Below, in pieces: positions 56,194-64,000 of a DNA stretch of 64,000 nucleotides. The stretch is taken from assembly GCF_020829625.1 (NCBI RefSeq), contig NZ_JAIVFX010000001.1:372001-436000 (forward strand). Direction: 5' to 3'. The DNA comes from Nostoc sp. XA010. GTDB lineage: Bacteria > Cyanobacteriota > Cyanobacteriia > Cyanobacteriales > Nostocaceae. Every line of letters starts with the position of its first letter. The first letter of the stretch is position 1. The notes beneath the pieces were generated by a model. It ran no database searches and was not told the DNA's origin. It saw only the letters and a list, made by a program, of their open reading frames with translations. The translations under genes and the position numbers were made by a program.

Positions 56194-56504
56194 AATTTAT
56201 TGTCGATGCTCAGTTACCAGTTCGTCTTGCCCGTTTTCTCAAAACTTCAGGTTATGACACGATCCACACCAGAGACTTACCTGGAGAAAATGCAACGCCA
56301 GATAATGAGATTAATGCCGTATCAATTCAACAAAATCGAATTTTAATTACCAAAGATGTGGATTTTGTAAACTCTTTTTTAACAGTTTAGGAACCTTATA
56401 AACTACTTTTAATTACCACAGGCAATATCAATAAGATACTAGAGGAAATTGCAGGGCTGGGGACAACACCCTTTGAAGATATTAAAAGAGAGTTAGGGAT
56501 ATGA
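56190..56504 (+). pseudogene. Interrupted DUF5615 toxin fused to an antitoxin tail
   Basis: The frame opens as MKFIVDAQLPVRLARFL, with the DUF5615 acidic residue, and RILITKDVDFVNSFL. It meets a TAG at 56388 after 66 residues. In the same frame the family continues as EPYKLLLITTGNINK, so the TAG is a premature stop. Further on, in frame, the sequence turns into GTTPFEDIKRELGI and stops at 56504, overlapping the RelE start. That ending is typical of small antitoxins placed before RelE toxins. A deletion seems to have joined two genes. Confidence 0.6.
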
Positions 56505-56752
56505 GCTACCAAGTAATATTAGCACCTTCATCTGTGCAGAAAATTACAGAATTGGACTCAGAGGTACAGCAACGACTAGCAAAAAAGTTAGATGAACTAG
56601 CATTAAATCCACATCCAGAAGACGCTCAACCATTGAAGGATACTGAACGGCTGTATAAGGTTCTTCTGGGTGAATACCGCATTATTTACCAGATTCAGGA
56701 GCAACCCTTACTACTAACAGTGATAAAGATTGCACATCTCAAAGATTATTAA
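56501..56752 (+). CDS. RelE/ParE-family toxin
   Basis: 83 residues. MSYQVILAPSSVQKITEL, LYKVLLGEYRIIYQI and VIKIAHLKDY give the RelE/ParE fold with its basic cleft residues. The family usually ends a few residues later (RKDVYR), so the C-terminus may be slightly short. Its normal antitoxin gene is reduced to a C-terminal tail just upstream, so it may be an orphan or inactive toxin. Confidence 0.85.
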   Translation: MSYQVILAPSSVQKITELDSEVQQRLAKKLDELALNPHPEDAQPLKDTERLYKVLLGEYRIIYQIQEQPLLLTVIKIAHLKDY

Positions 56753-56844
56753 AGCTTATCTGGTAAAGCGATCGCTTATATTCCACCCAATCGCAACCAA
56801 AATAAAACTTCAAAATTTACTCTACCACTACGCAACTAAAAATC

Positions 56845-57285
56845 TCACAAAATCTCTGCCAACTTTACCACCAGAGTATTTGCCAAATCCAAGAACCTGA
56901 TGTCATCTGTATCAATGCTATTTCCTTCACCAGCTAACAGATTTTTTACAGCAGATAACCTGTCATTGGTTTGGGAAATTCTCCAAGATTCATCTAAGTT
57001 TACTGCAAAATCAAACAGCGATCGCTCTCCTAAATGCTGTCTTACCCTAACAGCTACACTATCATTACTTACCAAAAATTCTTTAATACTATCTAATTGA
57101 AAATTACCTAAAATTTCGTTATGTCCCCACGTTTCTAGCCAGTCTCCCTCCACATCTTCAACGTAAATATTGACAAAATCAACCCCATAAGTTAGCCAGT
57201 TCTGCTGCATTTGCCGTGCTGTTGCTAAAGCTTCAGCAAATGTATCTACTTGATTGTTGCAGTGAGTTTCTCTTTTGTTAGCCAT
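56845..57285 (-). CDS. Unrecognised soluble protein
   Basis: 146 residues from the ATG at 57285; a GTG at 57324 would add thirteen. No signal peptide or membrane segment. It contains DFVNIYVEDVEGDWLETW and VRVRQHLGERSLFDFAVNL (an RHLGERS-like loop). I do not recognise the family. It shares strand and orientation with the next three nuclease-like genes but overlaps none of them. Confidence 0.5.
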   Translation of the reverse strand: MANKRETHCNNQVDTFAEALATARQMQQNWLTYGVDFVNIYVEDVEGDWLETWGHNEILGNFQLDSIKEFLVSNDSVAVRVRQHLGERSLFDFAVNLDESWRISQTNDRLSAVKNLLAGEGNSIDTDDIRFLDLANTLVVKLAEIL

Positions 57286-57352
57286 AAAAGCTCTAATTAG
57301 CACGTAAGTATATAGGCTAGACACAAATCTGAAATATGAAATTCCTGAAAAG

Positions 57353-58042
57353 TCACGAAAATTTTAAATATTTGCCACCAGAAAGGTAATCACTGTTATA
57401 CAGGGCCACGTTGACTAACTGGTTGACAAAATTAGCATCTTTGGGATTGTAACTTAAGAACAGCCCCCTCTCGATTTCCCACGATCGCAGTGTATTTTGC
57501 CAAGCTTCGTACTTTTGCTGATTAAGTTCTTCACTAACACTGGTAATTTGAATGCACAGTGGTTCATTGTTACGACTAACAATTAAATCTGTTGCCATTG
57601 AAAGGTCGGCTATATAACGCTGCCAAAAACTACCTTCTCGCTGAACAATATCTTGAGCTATTGATCTAATAATATCATCATCTACCTGATTAAATTCGCC
57701 TGCCATCAATTTTTGCTTCCAAATATAAAACTTGGAGTCACTTGCATTAAACCATCTGGGAAATAGATAACCATACCAATATCTCTCAATCGGTGTCATC
57801 AGATCGAACTTTGCTTTTTGTTCTTCTTCTGAAGGTAAGGATTTGATTATCAGCCAAATTGTCGAATCCGTAATTACCTCTAGCAGAAAGGCAGTGACAA
57901 AGGGTTTTGCCGTCAGAGAACCTGGCTTGATATGTTTTACCCAACGATTGATTTCATCTAATCTTCTCGCTAAATTATGATCTATCGAGGAGGCTTGGAG
58001 GGTAAGGGACTTTAGCTGATCCTTAATTTCTTTTGCTTGCAA
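57353..58042 (-). CDS. Unrecognised protein, possible PD-(D/E)XK-like fold
   Basis: 229 residues, TTG start at 58042. The second half has MATDLIVSRNNEPLCIQITS followed by YEAWQNTLRSWEIERGLFLSY. An acidic residue before a strand, then a strand ending Gln-Ile-Thr, resembles restriction-endonuclease-like folds, although the usual Glu-x-Lys is not seen. Function unknown. Confidence 0.45.
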   Translation of the reverse strand: MQAKEIKDQLKSLTLQASSIDHNLARRLDEINRWVKHIKPGSLTAKPFVTAFLLEVITDSTIWLIIKSLPSEEEQKAKFDLMTPIERYWYGYLFPRWFNASDSKFYIWKQKLMAGEFNQVDDDIIRSIAQDIVQREGSFWQRYIADLSMATDLIVSRNNEPLCIQITSVSEELNQQKYEAWQNTLRSWEIERGLFLSYNPKDANFVNQLVNVALYNSDYLSGGKYLKFS

Positions 58043-58134
58043 ACGATGCCCTACTTTCAGAAGATTACGCTTTTTTTACACACTGATAACTAGATTTTAA
58101 CTTGAAAGTGTCTTTAGTTAATTTCCTGATGTCA

Positions 58135-58884
58135 TTAAATATTCTCTAGGTCGATGCCCTGTGTACGTAAAGCCTCCCGCAGTCGAGCAATTTCTTGCTC
58201 TGCTTGTTGGGCGCGTTCTTCTGCCTGTTCGGCACGTTCTTCTGCCTGTTGGGCACGTAAACGTTCTTGTTCAGCCAATTCTTCTGATGATAGTATCAAT
58301 TGATTTTCAGTAGTGAAGAATCTTAATTTACCTTCATAAACTCCCAAATAAAGTTCTAACTGCTGACTCCACAAACGGCCATCAGTGGTTACTTGGATTT
58401 CTTGATACTTCCCATCAACTAAATGAAATCCTTGAAGTTCCATTGTTACAGGATCAAACCAGAAATAATCTGGTGTACGGAATGTATCTTGGTAAACTTG
58501 TTTTTTTAAACCTTTATCAACTGCTGTGGTTGACCTTGACAAAATTTCCACAATCAGGTTGGGATATTTGCCGTCTTCTTGCCAAACTACCCAACTTTTA
58601 CGGTCTTTTTTCTGGGTTCCCAAAACTACAAAAAAGTCTGGGCCTCGAAAATGTTCTGATTTTTTCTGGTTAGGACTGTAGTAAATCGTCAAATTGCCAG
58701 AAGCATAAAAATCTTGCCTATCTCGCCACCATAATTTGAGGATGCGAATCAGCAAATCAATTTGGTCGCGGTGCAGGTCACTTTCCAAGGGTGGTTCGTC
58801 ACTCAGTATATCGCCAGGAGGAAAAATAATTTCGTCTTCTGAAATACCATCAGAGATGATTTCTAGAGTAGCAGGTTCAGACAT
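58135..58884 (-). CDS. Uma2-family (DUF820) nuclease-like protein with coiled-coil tail
   Basis: 249 residues. PDFFVVLGTQ and PNLIVEILSRST carry the Asp and Glu of the PD-(D/E)XK-type Uma2 fold, followed by KKQVYQDTFRTPDYFWFDP. Residues about 205-242 are QAEERAEQAEERAQQ-type heptads forming a coiled coil. Uma2 genes are greatly expanded in cyanobacteria; no function is proven. Confidence 0.85.
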   Translation of the reverse strand: MSEPATLEIISDGISEDEIIFPPGDILSDEPPLESDLHRDQIDLLIRILKLWWRDRQDFYASGNLTIYYSPNQKKSEHFRGPDFFVVLGTQKKDRKSWVVWQEDGKYPNLIVEILSRSTTAVDKGLKKQVYQDTFRTPDYFWFDPVTMELQGFHLVDGKYQEIQVTTDGRLWSQQLELYLGVYEGKLRFFTTENQLILSSEELAEQERLRAQQAEERAEQAEERAQQAEQEIARLREALRTQGIDLENI

Positions 58885-58914
58885 CAGCGATCGCCCCGCA
58901 ATTATACGTTCATT

Positions 58915-59559
58915 TTACTGGAAATTCGGTAACTTGCAGATGCTTTTAAGAACTTGTAACAACTTAATTGCACCGGGAGATTCATTCAGATTTAATAATG
59001 GCATTAACTGATAAGTTGGCTGTTCGTCACGTCTTAAATAAACAAATTGATAACGCAGTCCGTTAGTTGCCAAACCCGAAACTAATGGTTGTTGATCTAA
59101 ACTTTTAAAAGCATAAGTGAGTAATTGAGGTAAACCTTCACCCACTTCAACCGCACTATTTTTCGTTTCAATTACTACAACCCAAAAAGGCGGCGCAATA
59201 TTACTTTGGGGATTATTTATTGCTAAAATATCCATCCGTCCCGTAATTTTTCTGTCTTCATCTTCGACTGCGATCGCAATGCTATCTTCCATTGTCAACC
59301 GAATCGGCACATCGTAAAATCCTGAGAGCCGCATCAAGGGTGCGATCGTTAAGAATTTAACCAACCCTTCAGAAATTTTACGATCGCTTAGGTAACGATC
59401 AAAATCGTTTCTGATTCGTAATAAATCCTGCTGTTCAAACTCAGATAGTGGTTCTAGAGTTAAGAAGTCTGTGAATGAAGCATTGGAAAGCTTTTCTAAT
59501 TTGAGAAAGCGATGAACATCGTTGAGAGATAGGCTGCTAGCTTCGACAGTGAGGGGCAT
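58915..59559 (-). CDS. PD-(D/E)XK nuclease-like protein (type I restriction R-subunit-like)
   Basis: 214 residues. ITGRMDILAINN and FWVVVIETKNS give Asp and Glu-x-Lys at the spacing of PD-(D/E)XK nucleases, similar to the N-terminal nuclease domain of HsdR. No helicase domain follows, so it is a stand-alone nuclease-like protein. No methylase or specificity gene is adjacent. Confidence 0.7.
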   Translation of the reverse strand: MPLTVEASSLSLNDVHRFLKLEKLSNASFTDFLTLEPLSEFEQQDLLRIRNDFDRYLSDRKISEGLVKFLTIAPLMRLSGFYDVPIRLTMEDSIAIAVEDEDRKITGRMDILAINNPQSNIAPPFWVVVIETKNSAVEVGEGLPQLLTYAFKSLDQQPLVSGLATNGLRYQFVYLRRDEQPTYQLMPLLNLNESPGAIKLLQVLKSICKLPNFQ

Positions 59560-59791
59560 AATTTCAGGCGTTCTTTGTCCAGACTACTTACATTTTGCAA
59601 CATTCCTGGTAGATAGGTTGCAATGTAACCTCTTTACATTTCTTGATCGCTTGCTTTTGCTAGATGAAAATAAATGTAAACTAAATAACTCGGCAATTTC
59701 TACCCAGCTTAACGAAAATCTAAACATTGTCTAGCACAACTGGGCTAAGAATGGTTTTTAGTAACAATAGCGATCGCACTCATAACTAACC

Positions 59792-61765
59792 ATGTCTCAA
59801 CCAACTATAGAATCAATCTTACAAGAGAATCGCCTCTTCCATCCTGCCTCAGAATTCTCGCAGAATGCCCATATCAAAAGCCTGGAAGACTATCAGCGTC
59901 TCTACGATAAAGCCAAAGCCGATCCGCAGCAATTTTGGGCAGATTTAGCTGGAACAGAATTAGAATGGTTCCAAAAATGGGATACGGTATTAGATTGGCA
60001 ACCGCCTTTTGCTAAGTGGTTCGTTGGCGGTAAGATGAATATTTCTTACAACTGCCTTGACAGACATCTCACTACCTGGCGCAAAAATAAAGCCGCATTG
60101 ATTTGGGAAGGAGAACCAGGTGATTCGCGTACCCTAACTTATGCCCAACTGCACCGGGAAGTTTGCCAGTTCGCCAATGTATTGAAGCAACTGGGCGTCA
60201 AAAAAGGCGATCGCGTTGGTATATATATGCCAATGATTCCCGAAGCTGCGATCGCTATGTTAGCCTGTGCCCGAATTGGCGCACCCCACGGCGTAGTATT
60301 TGGTGGTTTTAGTGCTGAAGCTTTACGCGATCGCTTAATTGATGCCACAGCTAAACTGGTAATCACGGCTGATGGTGGTTGGCGCAAAGATGCGATCGTT
60401 CCTCTCAAAGAACAGGTAGACAAAGCCTTAGCTGATGGTGCTGTTCCCAGTGTAGAAAATGTCCTAGTTGTCAAGCGCACCGGACAAGAAACTTATATGC
60501 AGTTGGGGGGACGCGATCATTGGTGGCATGATTTGCAAAAAGGTGTATCAGCAGATTGTCCCGCCGAACCAATGGATAGCGAAGATATGCTGTTTGTTCT
60601 CTACACTTCTGGCAGTACTGGCAAACCGAAGGGCGTTGTGCATACAACTGCTGGTTATAATTTGTATACCCATATAACTACCAAGTGGATCTTTGACCTG
60701 CAAGACACAGATGTATATTGGTGTACCGCAGATGTCGGTTGGATTACTGGACACAGCTACATTGTCTACGGCCCTCTTTCCAACGGTGCAACCACGGTGA
60801 TGTATGAAGGTGCACCTCGCGCTTCTAATCCTGGCTGTTTTTGGGATGTAATTGAAAAATACGGTGTTAATATTTTTTATACAGCACCTACGGCAATTCG
60901 GGCATTTATTAAGATGGGCGAACAACATCCCAATGCGCGAAACTTGTCTTCATTGCGTTTGCTGGGAAGCGTTGGCGAACCAATTAACCCAGAAGCTTGG
61001 ATGTGGTATCACAAAGTAATTGGTGGCGATCGCTGTCCAATTGTTGATACCTGGTGGCAAACAGAAACAGGCGGTATCATGATTAGCCCGCTACCAGGGG
61101 CAATTCCCACCAAACCCGGTTCCGCTACTCTTCCCTTCCCAGGAATTATTGCAGATGTCGTGGATTTGGCAGGAAACACCGTACCCAATAACGAAGGCGG
61201 TTATTTGGCGGTGCGACATCCTTGGCCAGGAATGATGCGGACAGTCTACGGCGATCCAGAACGCTTCCGCCGCACTTACTGGGAACACATACCACCCAAG
61301 GATGGTAATTATACTTACTTTGCTGGTGATGGCGCGAGGCAAGATGAAGACGGTTACTTTTGGGTAATGGGTCGTGTGGATGACGTATTGAATGTATCAG
61401 GACACCGACTCGGTACAATGGAAGTAGAATCAGCTTTAGTTTCGCATCCAGCAGTTGCAGAAGCGGCAGTAGTGGGTAAGCCAGATGAACTCAAGGGTGA
61501 AGAAGTAGTTGCTTTTGTGACTTTAGAAGGCACTTATCAGGCAAGTGAGGAACTGAGCAAAGAACTCAAACTGCACGTTGTCAAAGAAATTGGTGCGATA
61601 GCTCGTCCAGGAGAAATTCGCTTTACAGACGCTTTGCCCAAAACGCGATCGGGTAAGATTATGCGGCGCTTGCTGCGGAATCTAGCCGCCGGACAAGAGG
61701 TATCTGGGGATACTTCGACATTGGAAGATAGAAGCGTGTTGGATAAATTGCGGGAAGGCTCGTAA
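59792..61765 (+). CDS. acs: Acetyl-CoA synthetase
   Basis: 657 residues of normal length. [14 protein letters not shown] (ATP loop), [23 protein letters not shown] and the acetylatable Lys in [14 protein letters not shown] are all present. It activates acetate to acetyl-CoA through acetyl-AMP. The gene stands alone, followed by a terminator. Confidence 0.97.
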   Translation: MSQPTIESILQENRLFHPASEFSQNAHIKSLEDYQRLYDKAKADPQQFWADLAGTELEWFQKWDTVLDWQPPFAKWFVGGKMNISYNCLDRHLTTWRKNKAALIWEGEPGDSRTLTYAQLHREVCQFANVLKQLGVKKGDRVGIYMPMIPEAAIAMLACARIGAPHGVVFGGFSAEALRDRLIDATAKLVITADGGWRKDAIVPLKEQVDKALADGAVPSVENVLVVKRTGQETYMQLGGRDHWWHDLQKGVSADCPAEPMDSEDMLFVLYTSGSTGKPKGVVHTTAGYNLYTHITTKWIFDLQDTDVYWCTADVGWITGHSYIVYGPLSNGATTVMYEGAPRASNPGCFWDVIEKYGVNIFYTAPTAIRAFIKMGEQHPNARNLSSLRLLGSVGEPINPEAWMWYHKVIGGDRCPIVDTWWQTETGGIMISPLPGAIPTKPGSATLPFPGIIADVVDLAGNTVPNNEGGYLAVRHPWPGMMRTVYGDPERFRRTYWEHIPPKDGNYTYFAGDGARQDEDGYFWVMGRVDDVLNVSGHRLGTMEVESALVSHPAVAEAAVVGKPDELKGEEVVAFVTLEGTYQASEELSKELKLHVVKEIGAIARPGEIRFTDALPKTRSGKIMRRLLRNLAAGQEVSGDTSTLEDRSVLDKLREGS

Positions 61766-61789
61766 GTAATTCCAAATGAGCTTAGTAGG

Positions 61790-61810
61790 GGCGCATATAT
61801 GTGCGCCTTT
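61790..61810 (+). terminator. Terminator after acs
   Basis: Stem GGCGCA-TATATG-TGCGCC followed by TTT, 25 bases after the stop codon. A repeat origin is possible, since GGGGCGCATATATGTGCGCC-type units recur in Nostoc genomes. Confidence 0.6.
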
Positions 61811-61891
61811 ACCGTCTGTCTTGTGATGCATTACGCGATAACGCACCTCATTTATCATAAAGATTAGAACATTATTGAGGCATTCAGAGCG

Positions 61892-62572
61892 ATGAAGGTG
61901 AAGCGCAAACTGAAATCAGCATTTGTTCAATCTTTTAGAGGTATGACGCTGAGTATTATCACTGTAATTGGTTTATCACCATTAGTGTTAGCGGTTCCTG
62001 CAACAGTTTCTTTGCATTCCCCTGGACAATCGGTTGACAGACAACCACAAAAACTAGCACAGTTTTCAGACACAGGGCCATCAGAGCGATCGCAGATGCT
62101 GCAACAAGCCAATGCTTTATTTAATCAGGGAGAGTTAACAGGTGCAGAGGAAAATTTACGCAAATTCGTTAAACAATTTCCAGACGATGCCTTTGGACAC
62201 TTTCAACTAGGAAATGTGCTTTTTCGGCAAAAGAAACCAGAAGAAGCAATTAGCTCTTATCAAGAAGCCATTCGCCTCCAGCCAAAATACGCTCTCGCTC
62301 ATAATGCGATGGGTATGGTTTACGCAAGCCAAAGTCGCTGGGAAGAAGCCATTAGTGAATATAAAAAAGCTCTAGAAATTAATCCTAATTATGGTGAGGG
62401 GCTGACTAATTTTGCACTGGCATTGTGGCAAACAAATAAAAAAGACGAGGCGTTATCTTCTTTAGAAAAAGCTTTAAATATCTTCAAAGAACAGAATAGA
62501 GGTGAAAAAGCTAACCAAGTCGAACGAATCTTGCGAGAGATCAAAACTGCTGATGATCCTAGTGTTTCATGA
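61892..62572 (+). CDS. Exported TPR protein
   Basis: 226 residues. A signal-like hydrophobic segment (about 18-42) is followed by about four TPR units (about 65-215; AFGHFQLGNVLFRQKKPEEA, AHNAMGMVYASQSRWEEAI). It probably scaffolds a periplasmic or thylakoid-lumen complex. Partner unknown. Confidence 0.75.
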   Translation: MKVKRKLKSAFVQSFRGMTLSIITVIGLSPLVLAVPATVSLHSPGQSVDRQPQKLAQFSDTGPSERSQMLQQANALFNQGELTGAEENLRKFVKQFPDDAFGHFQLGNVLFRQKKPEEAISSYQEAIRLQPKYALAHNAMGMVYASQSRWEEAISEYKKALEINPNYGEGLTNFALALWQTNKKDEALSSLEKALNIFKEQNRGEKANQVERILREIKTADDPSVS

Positions 62573-62651
62573 AAATCACATTATTTAACGTTAAAGGATT
62601 GAAATATGTTTGATAACGTGTAGTAGATAGCCTAATTTAGTATCTTTTCGC

Positions 62652-62684
62652 GCAAAGATGCAAAATGGCATCTTTGCCGTTTTT
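62652..62684 (+). terminator. Strong Rho-independent terminator
   Basis: A perfect 10-bp stem GCAAAGATGC / GCATCTTTGC (62652-62661 and 62668-62677) is followed by CGTTTTT. It ends the TPR gene transcript. The rest of the spacer up to 62910 is A+T-rich without a clear gene. Confidence 0.85.
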
Positions 62685-62910
62685 ATGTGAAAATGTAAAA
62701 GAGCTTATAAAAATAGATAGAGTAGTAATAATTTGATATCAAATAAATTTTTGGCTTTTTTACAAATAAGTAAAGGGTACAATAATTAAAACCTTTAGAT
62801 TACTCATGGCGAACATAAAACTACTTTTAAACACTGACCAACGGCATTACGGTATTTTATGTATTCGTCTTTTGTAACTCCCCAAGCAATATTTTGCTCT
62901 GAACCAGAAT

Positions 62911-63602
62911 GTGAGACTGTATTTCGATTCCTCCTGTCAAAAAGGTTACGTCTATCTATGCAAATATCATGCGGTCTGCGCTCTAAATGATAAGTCTTTA
63001 GCCGGACATGATATGACTGATCCTCCTGAGAAAGGGGCTGAAGCACCAGACTGGTTTTATGTACCCAATGTACCACTGACCCTTGACGGTAAAATGCGGC
63101 GTTCTTATGTGCTGTGGAAGGAGTATGTTGCACCCTTGATTGTGCTGGAATTTGTCTCTGGAGATGGTTCAGAAGAACGAGATAACACACCGCCATCTCA
63201 ACGGGAAGGTGGAAATGTTGGTAAATTTTGGGTTTATGAGCAGGCAATTCGAGTGCCTTATTATGGAATTTATGAAGTAGCAAAAGCGCAAGTGGAAGTT
63301 TACCACCTAGTAGATAATACTATCAATTGATGAAACCCAATGACCGAGGACATTACCCAATTGCTCCTATGGGGGTAGAGTTAGGAATCTGGCAAGAATT
63401 TTATCAGAATGCAGAGTTACCTTGGTTGCGCTGGTGGGATGCACAGGGAAATTTACTGCTAACAGGTGAGAAACGGGCTGTGATTGAGCGACAAAAGCGG
63501 GAGAGAATTGTAGAGAAATTGCGTAGGCGTAGCCCGTCGGAGACATCGCTCTCTATTGAAGAACTCAACGCTTTAGGAATTGACCCAGAAATGTTGGATT
63601 AA
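62911..63602 (+). pseudogene. Broken Uma2-family gene
   Basis: The frame from 62911 reads PDWFYVPNVPLTLDGKMRRS, then YVLWKEYVAPLIVLEFVSGD, typical of one Uma2 branch, and ends at 63330. The family continues in another frame from about 63330 (MKPNDRGHYPIAPMGVELGI, then WLRWWDAQGNLLLTGEKRAV) to 63602, so a frameshift lies near 63325. The N-terminal third of the family is absent or scrambled. A gcgtaggcgtagcccgtcgg mosaic repeat sits inside at 63521-63545. Confidence 0.7.
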
Positions 63603-63711
63603 GAAACATTTTTTTGCTATGAAATTATGTACTTAGCAATGTATAATTAAGCCCAATTCAGGGTGCTTGTCAAGTATTAAACTACTTGCTGGTACTGCCA
63701 AAGTATGTTAT

Positions 63712-63972
63712 ATGTCTAAATCTGCAATCACCGTTACCGTCAAATTGTTCGCTGCTTATCAAGAAGCCTTTAGGGTTTCGGAACTGGTGCTGGAATTTCC
63801 CAATAGTATGCCAGTCAAAACAGTATGCGATCGCCTCATAGCTGAACACCCCGAACTCTCCCAATGGCGTGAGGTTACCCGCTTTGGGATTAATCTAATA
63901 TTTGTTGAACCAGATACCCTACTACAAGATGGGGATGAAGTCGTGCTGATTCCACCAGTAAGCGGCGGCTAG
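63712..63972 (+). CDS. moaD: Molybdopterin synthase small subunit (MoaD/ThiS family)
   Basis: 86 residues from the ATG at 63712; an upstream in-frame start at 63667 would add non-conserved codons. Ubiquitin-like fold ending in VSGG, the C-terminal di-glycine that carries sulfur as thiocarboxylate. DGDEVVLIPPVSGG matches MoaD better than ThiS. It works with MoaE, which is not in the window. Confidence 0.88.
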   Translation: MSKSAITVTVKLFAAYQEAFRVSELVLEFPNSMPVKTVCDRLIAEHPELSQWREVTRFGINLIFVEPDTLLQDGDEVVLIPPVSGG

Positions 63973-64000
63973 CAAAAAAGTTAGAAGTTAGGAGTTAAAA

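Noticed and set aside
62804..63283. 159-codon minus-strand frame opposite the broken Uma2 gene
   Set aside because: It is the antisense shadow of clear Uma2 sequence on the plus strand.

Overview
The window reads as chromosome of a filamentous, probably heterocyst-forming cyanobacterium of the Nostoc/Anabaena group. The evidence is: a DevH-type Crp-family regulator, Psb27 and an RbcR-type LysR regulator; frequent HIP1 octamers (GCGATCGC) in genes and spacers; typical Nostoc spacer repeats (runs of AGTCATTAGTC, AGTTAGGAGTT and GGGAGCAGG); and Zam-like, CofH and DUF3153 proteins. No tRNA, rRNA, CRISPR array or prophage was recognised.

Layout. 1-6.9 kb: the end of rbcR, a membrane-anchored Ser/Thr kinase followed by two membrane-anchored periplasmic binding proteins, devH, and a protein built from the two ends of arginyl-tRNA synthetase. 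7-16.3 kb: HAD phosphatase, polA, psb27, cofH, a GT-C membrane glycosyltransferase and an unknown four-helix membrane protein. 16.5-23.5 kb: a metal region with CbtB, a two-domain multicopper oxidase, a helix-hairpin-helix lipoprotein, a ferritin-like protein, an FTR1 iron permease, a small HExxH protein and a BtuF/FecB-like receptor. 23.8-31 kb: a GHL10-like protein, mobA, a DUF255 thioredoxin-fold protein, clpP and a conserved cyanobacterial protein. 31-38.2 kb: a Zam-like RNase II/R homologue with a degenerate active site, ubiX, a LapA-like protein, a damaged DUF433/DUF5615 pair and aroK. 38.5-45 kb: a binding protein translationally coupled to a histidine kinase, argB, a secreted protein, and TPR and DUF3153 genes. 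45-47.5 kb: an HxlR regulator divergent from an azoreductase, then an IS605-type element carrying only tnpB plus a tiny divergent ORF. 47.7-55.7 kb: pdxH, an AI-2E family protein, scpA, an NDP-sugar pyrophosphorylase, speA, ndk and terC. 55.9-59.6 kb: remnants of toxin-antitoxin modules and nuclease-like proteins. 59.8-64 kb: acs, a TPR protein, a broken Uma2 gene and moaD.

The gene groups that seem to work together are the iron locus (oxidation, permeation and storage), the kinase plus binding-protein cluster, the binding protein plus histidine kinase pair, and the regulator plus azoreductase pair. Spacers carry at least four short MITE-like elements with exact terminal inverted repeats; two have the same ends and TTA flanks.

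All calls rest on reading the sequence and on remembered protein families. No searches were run.
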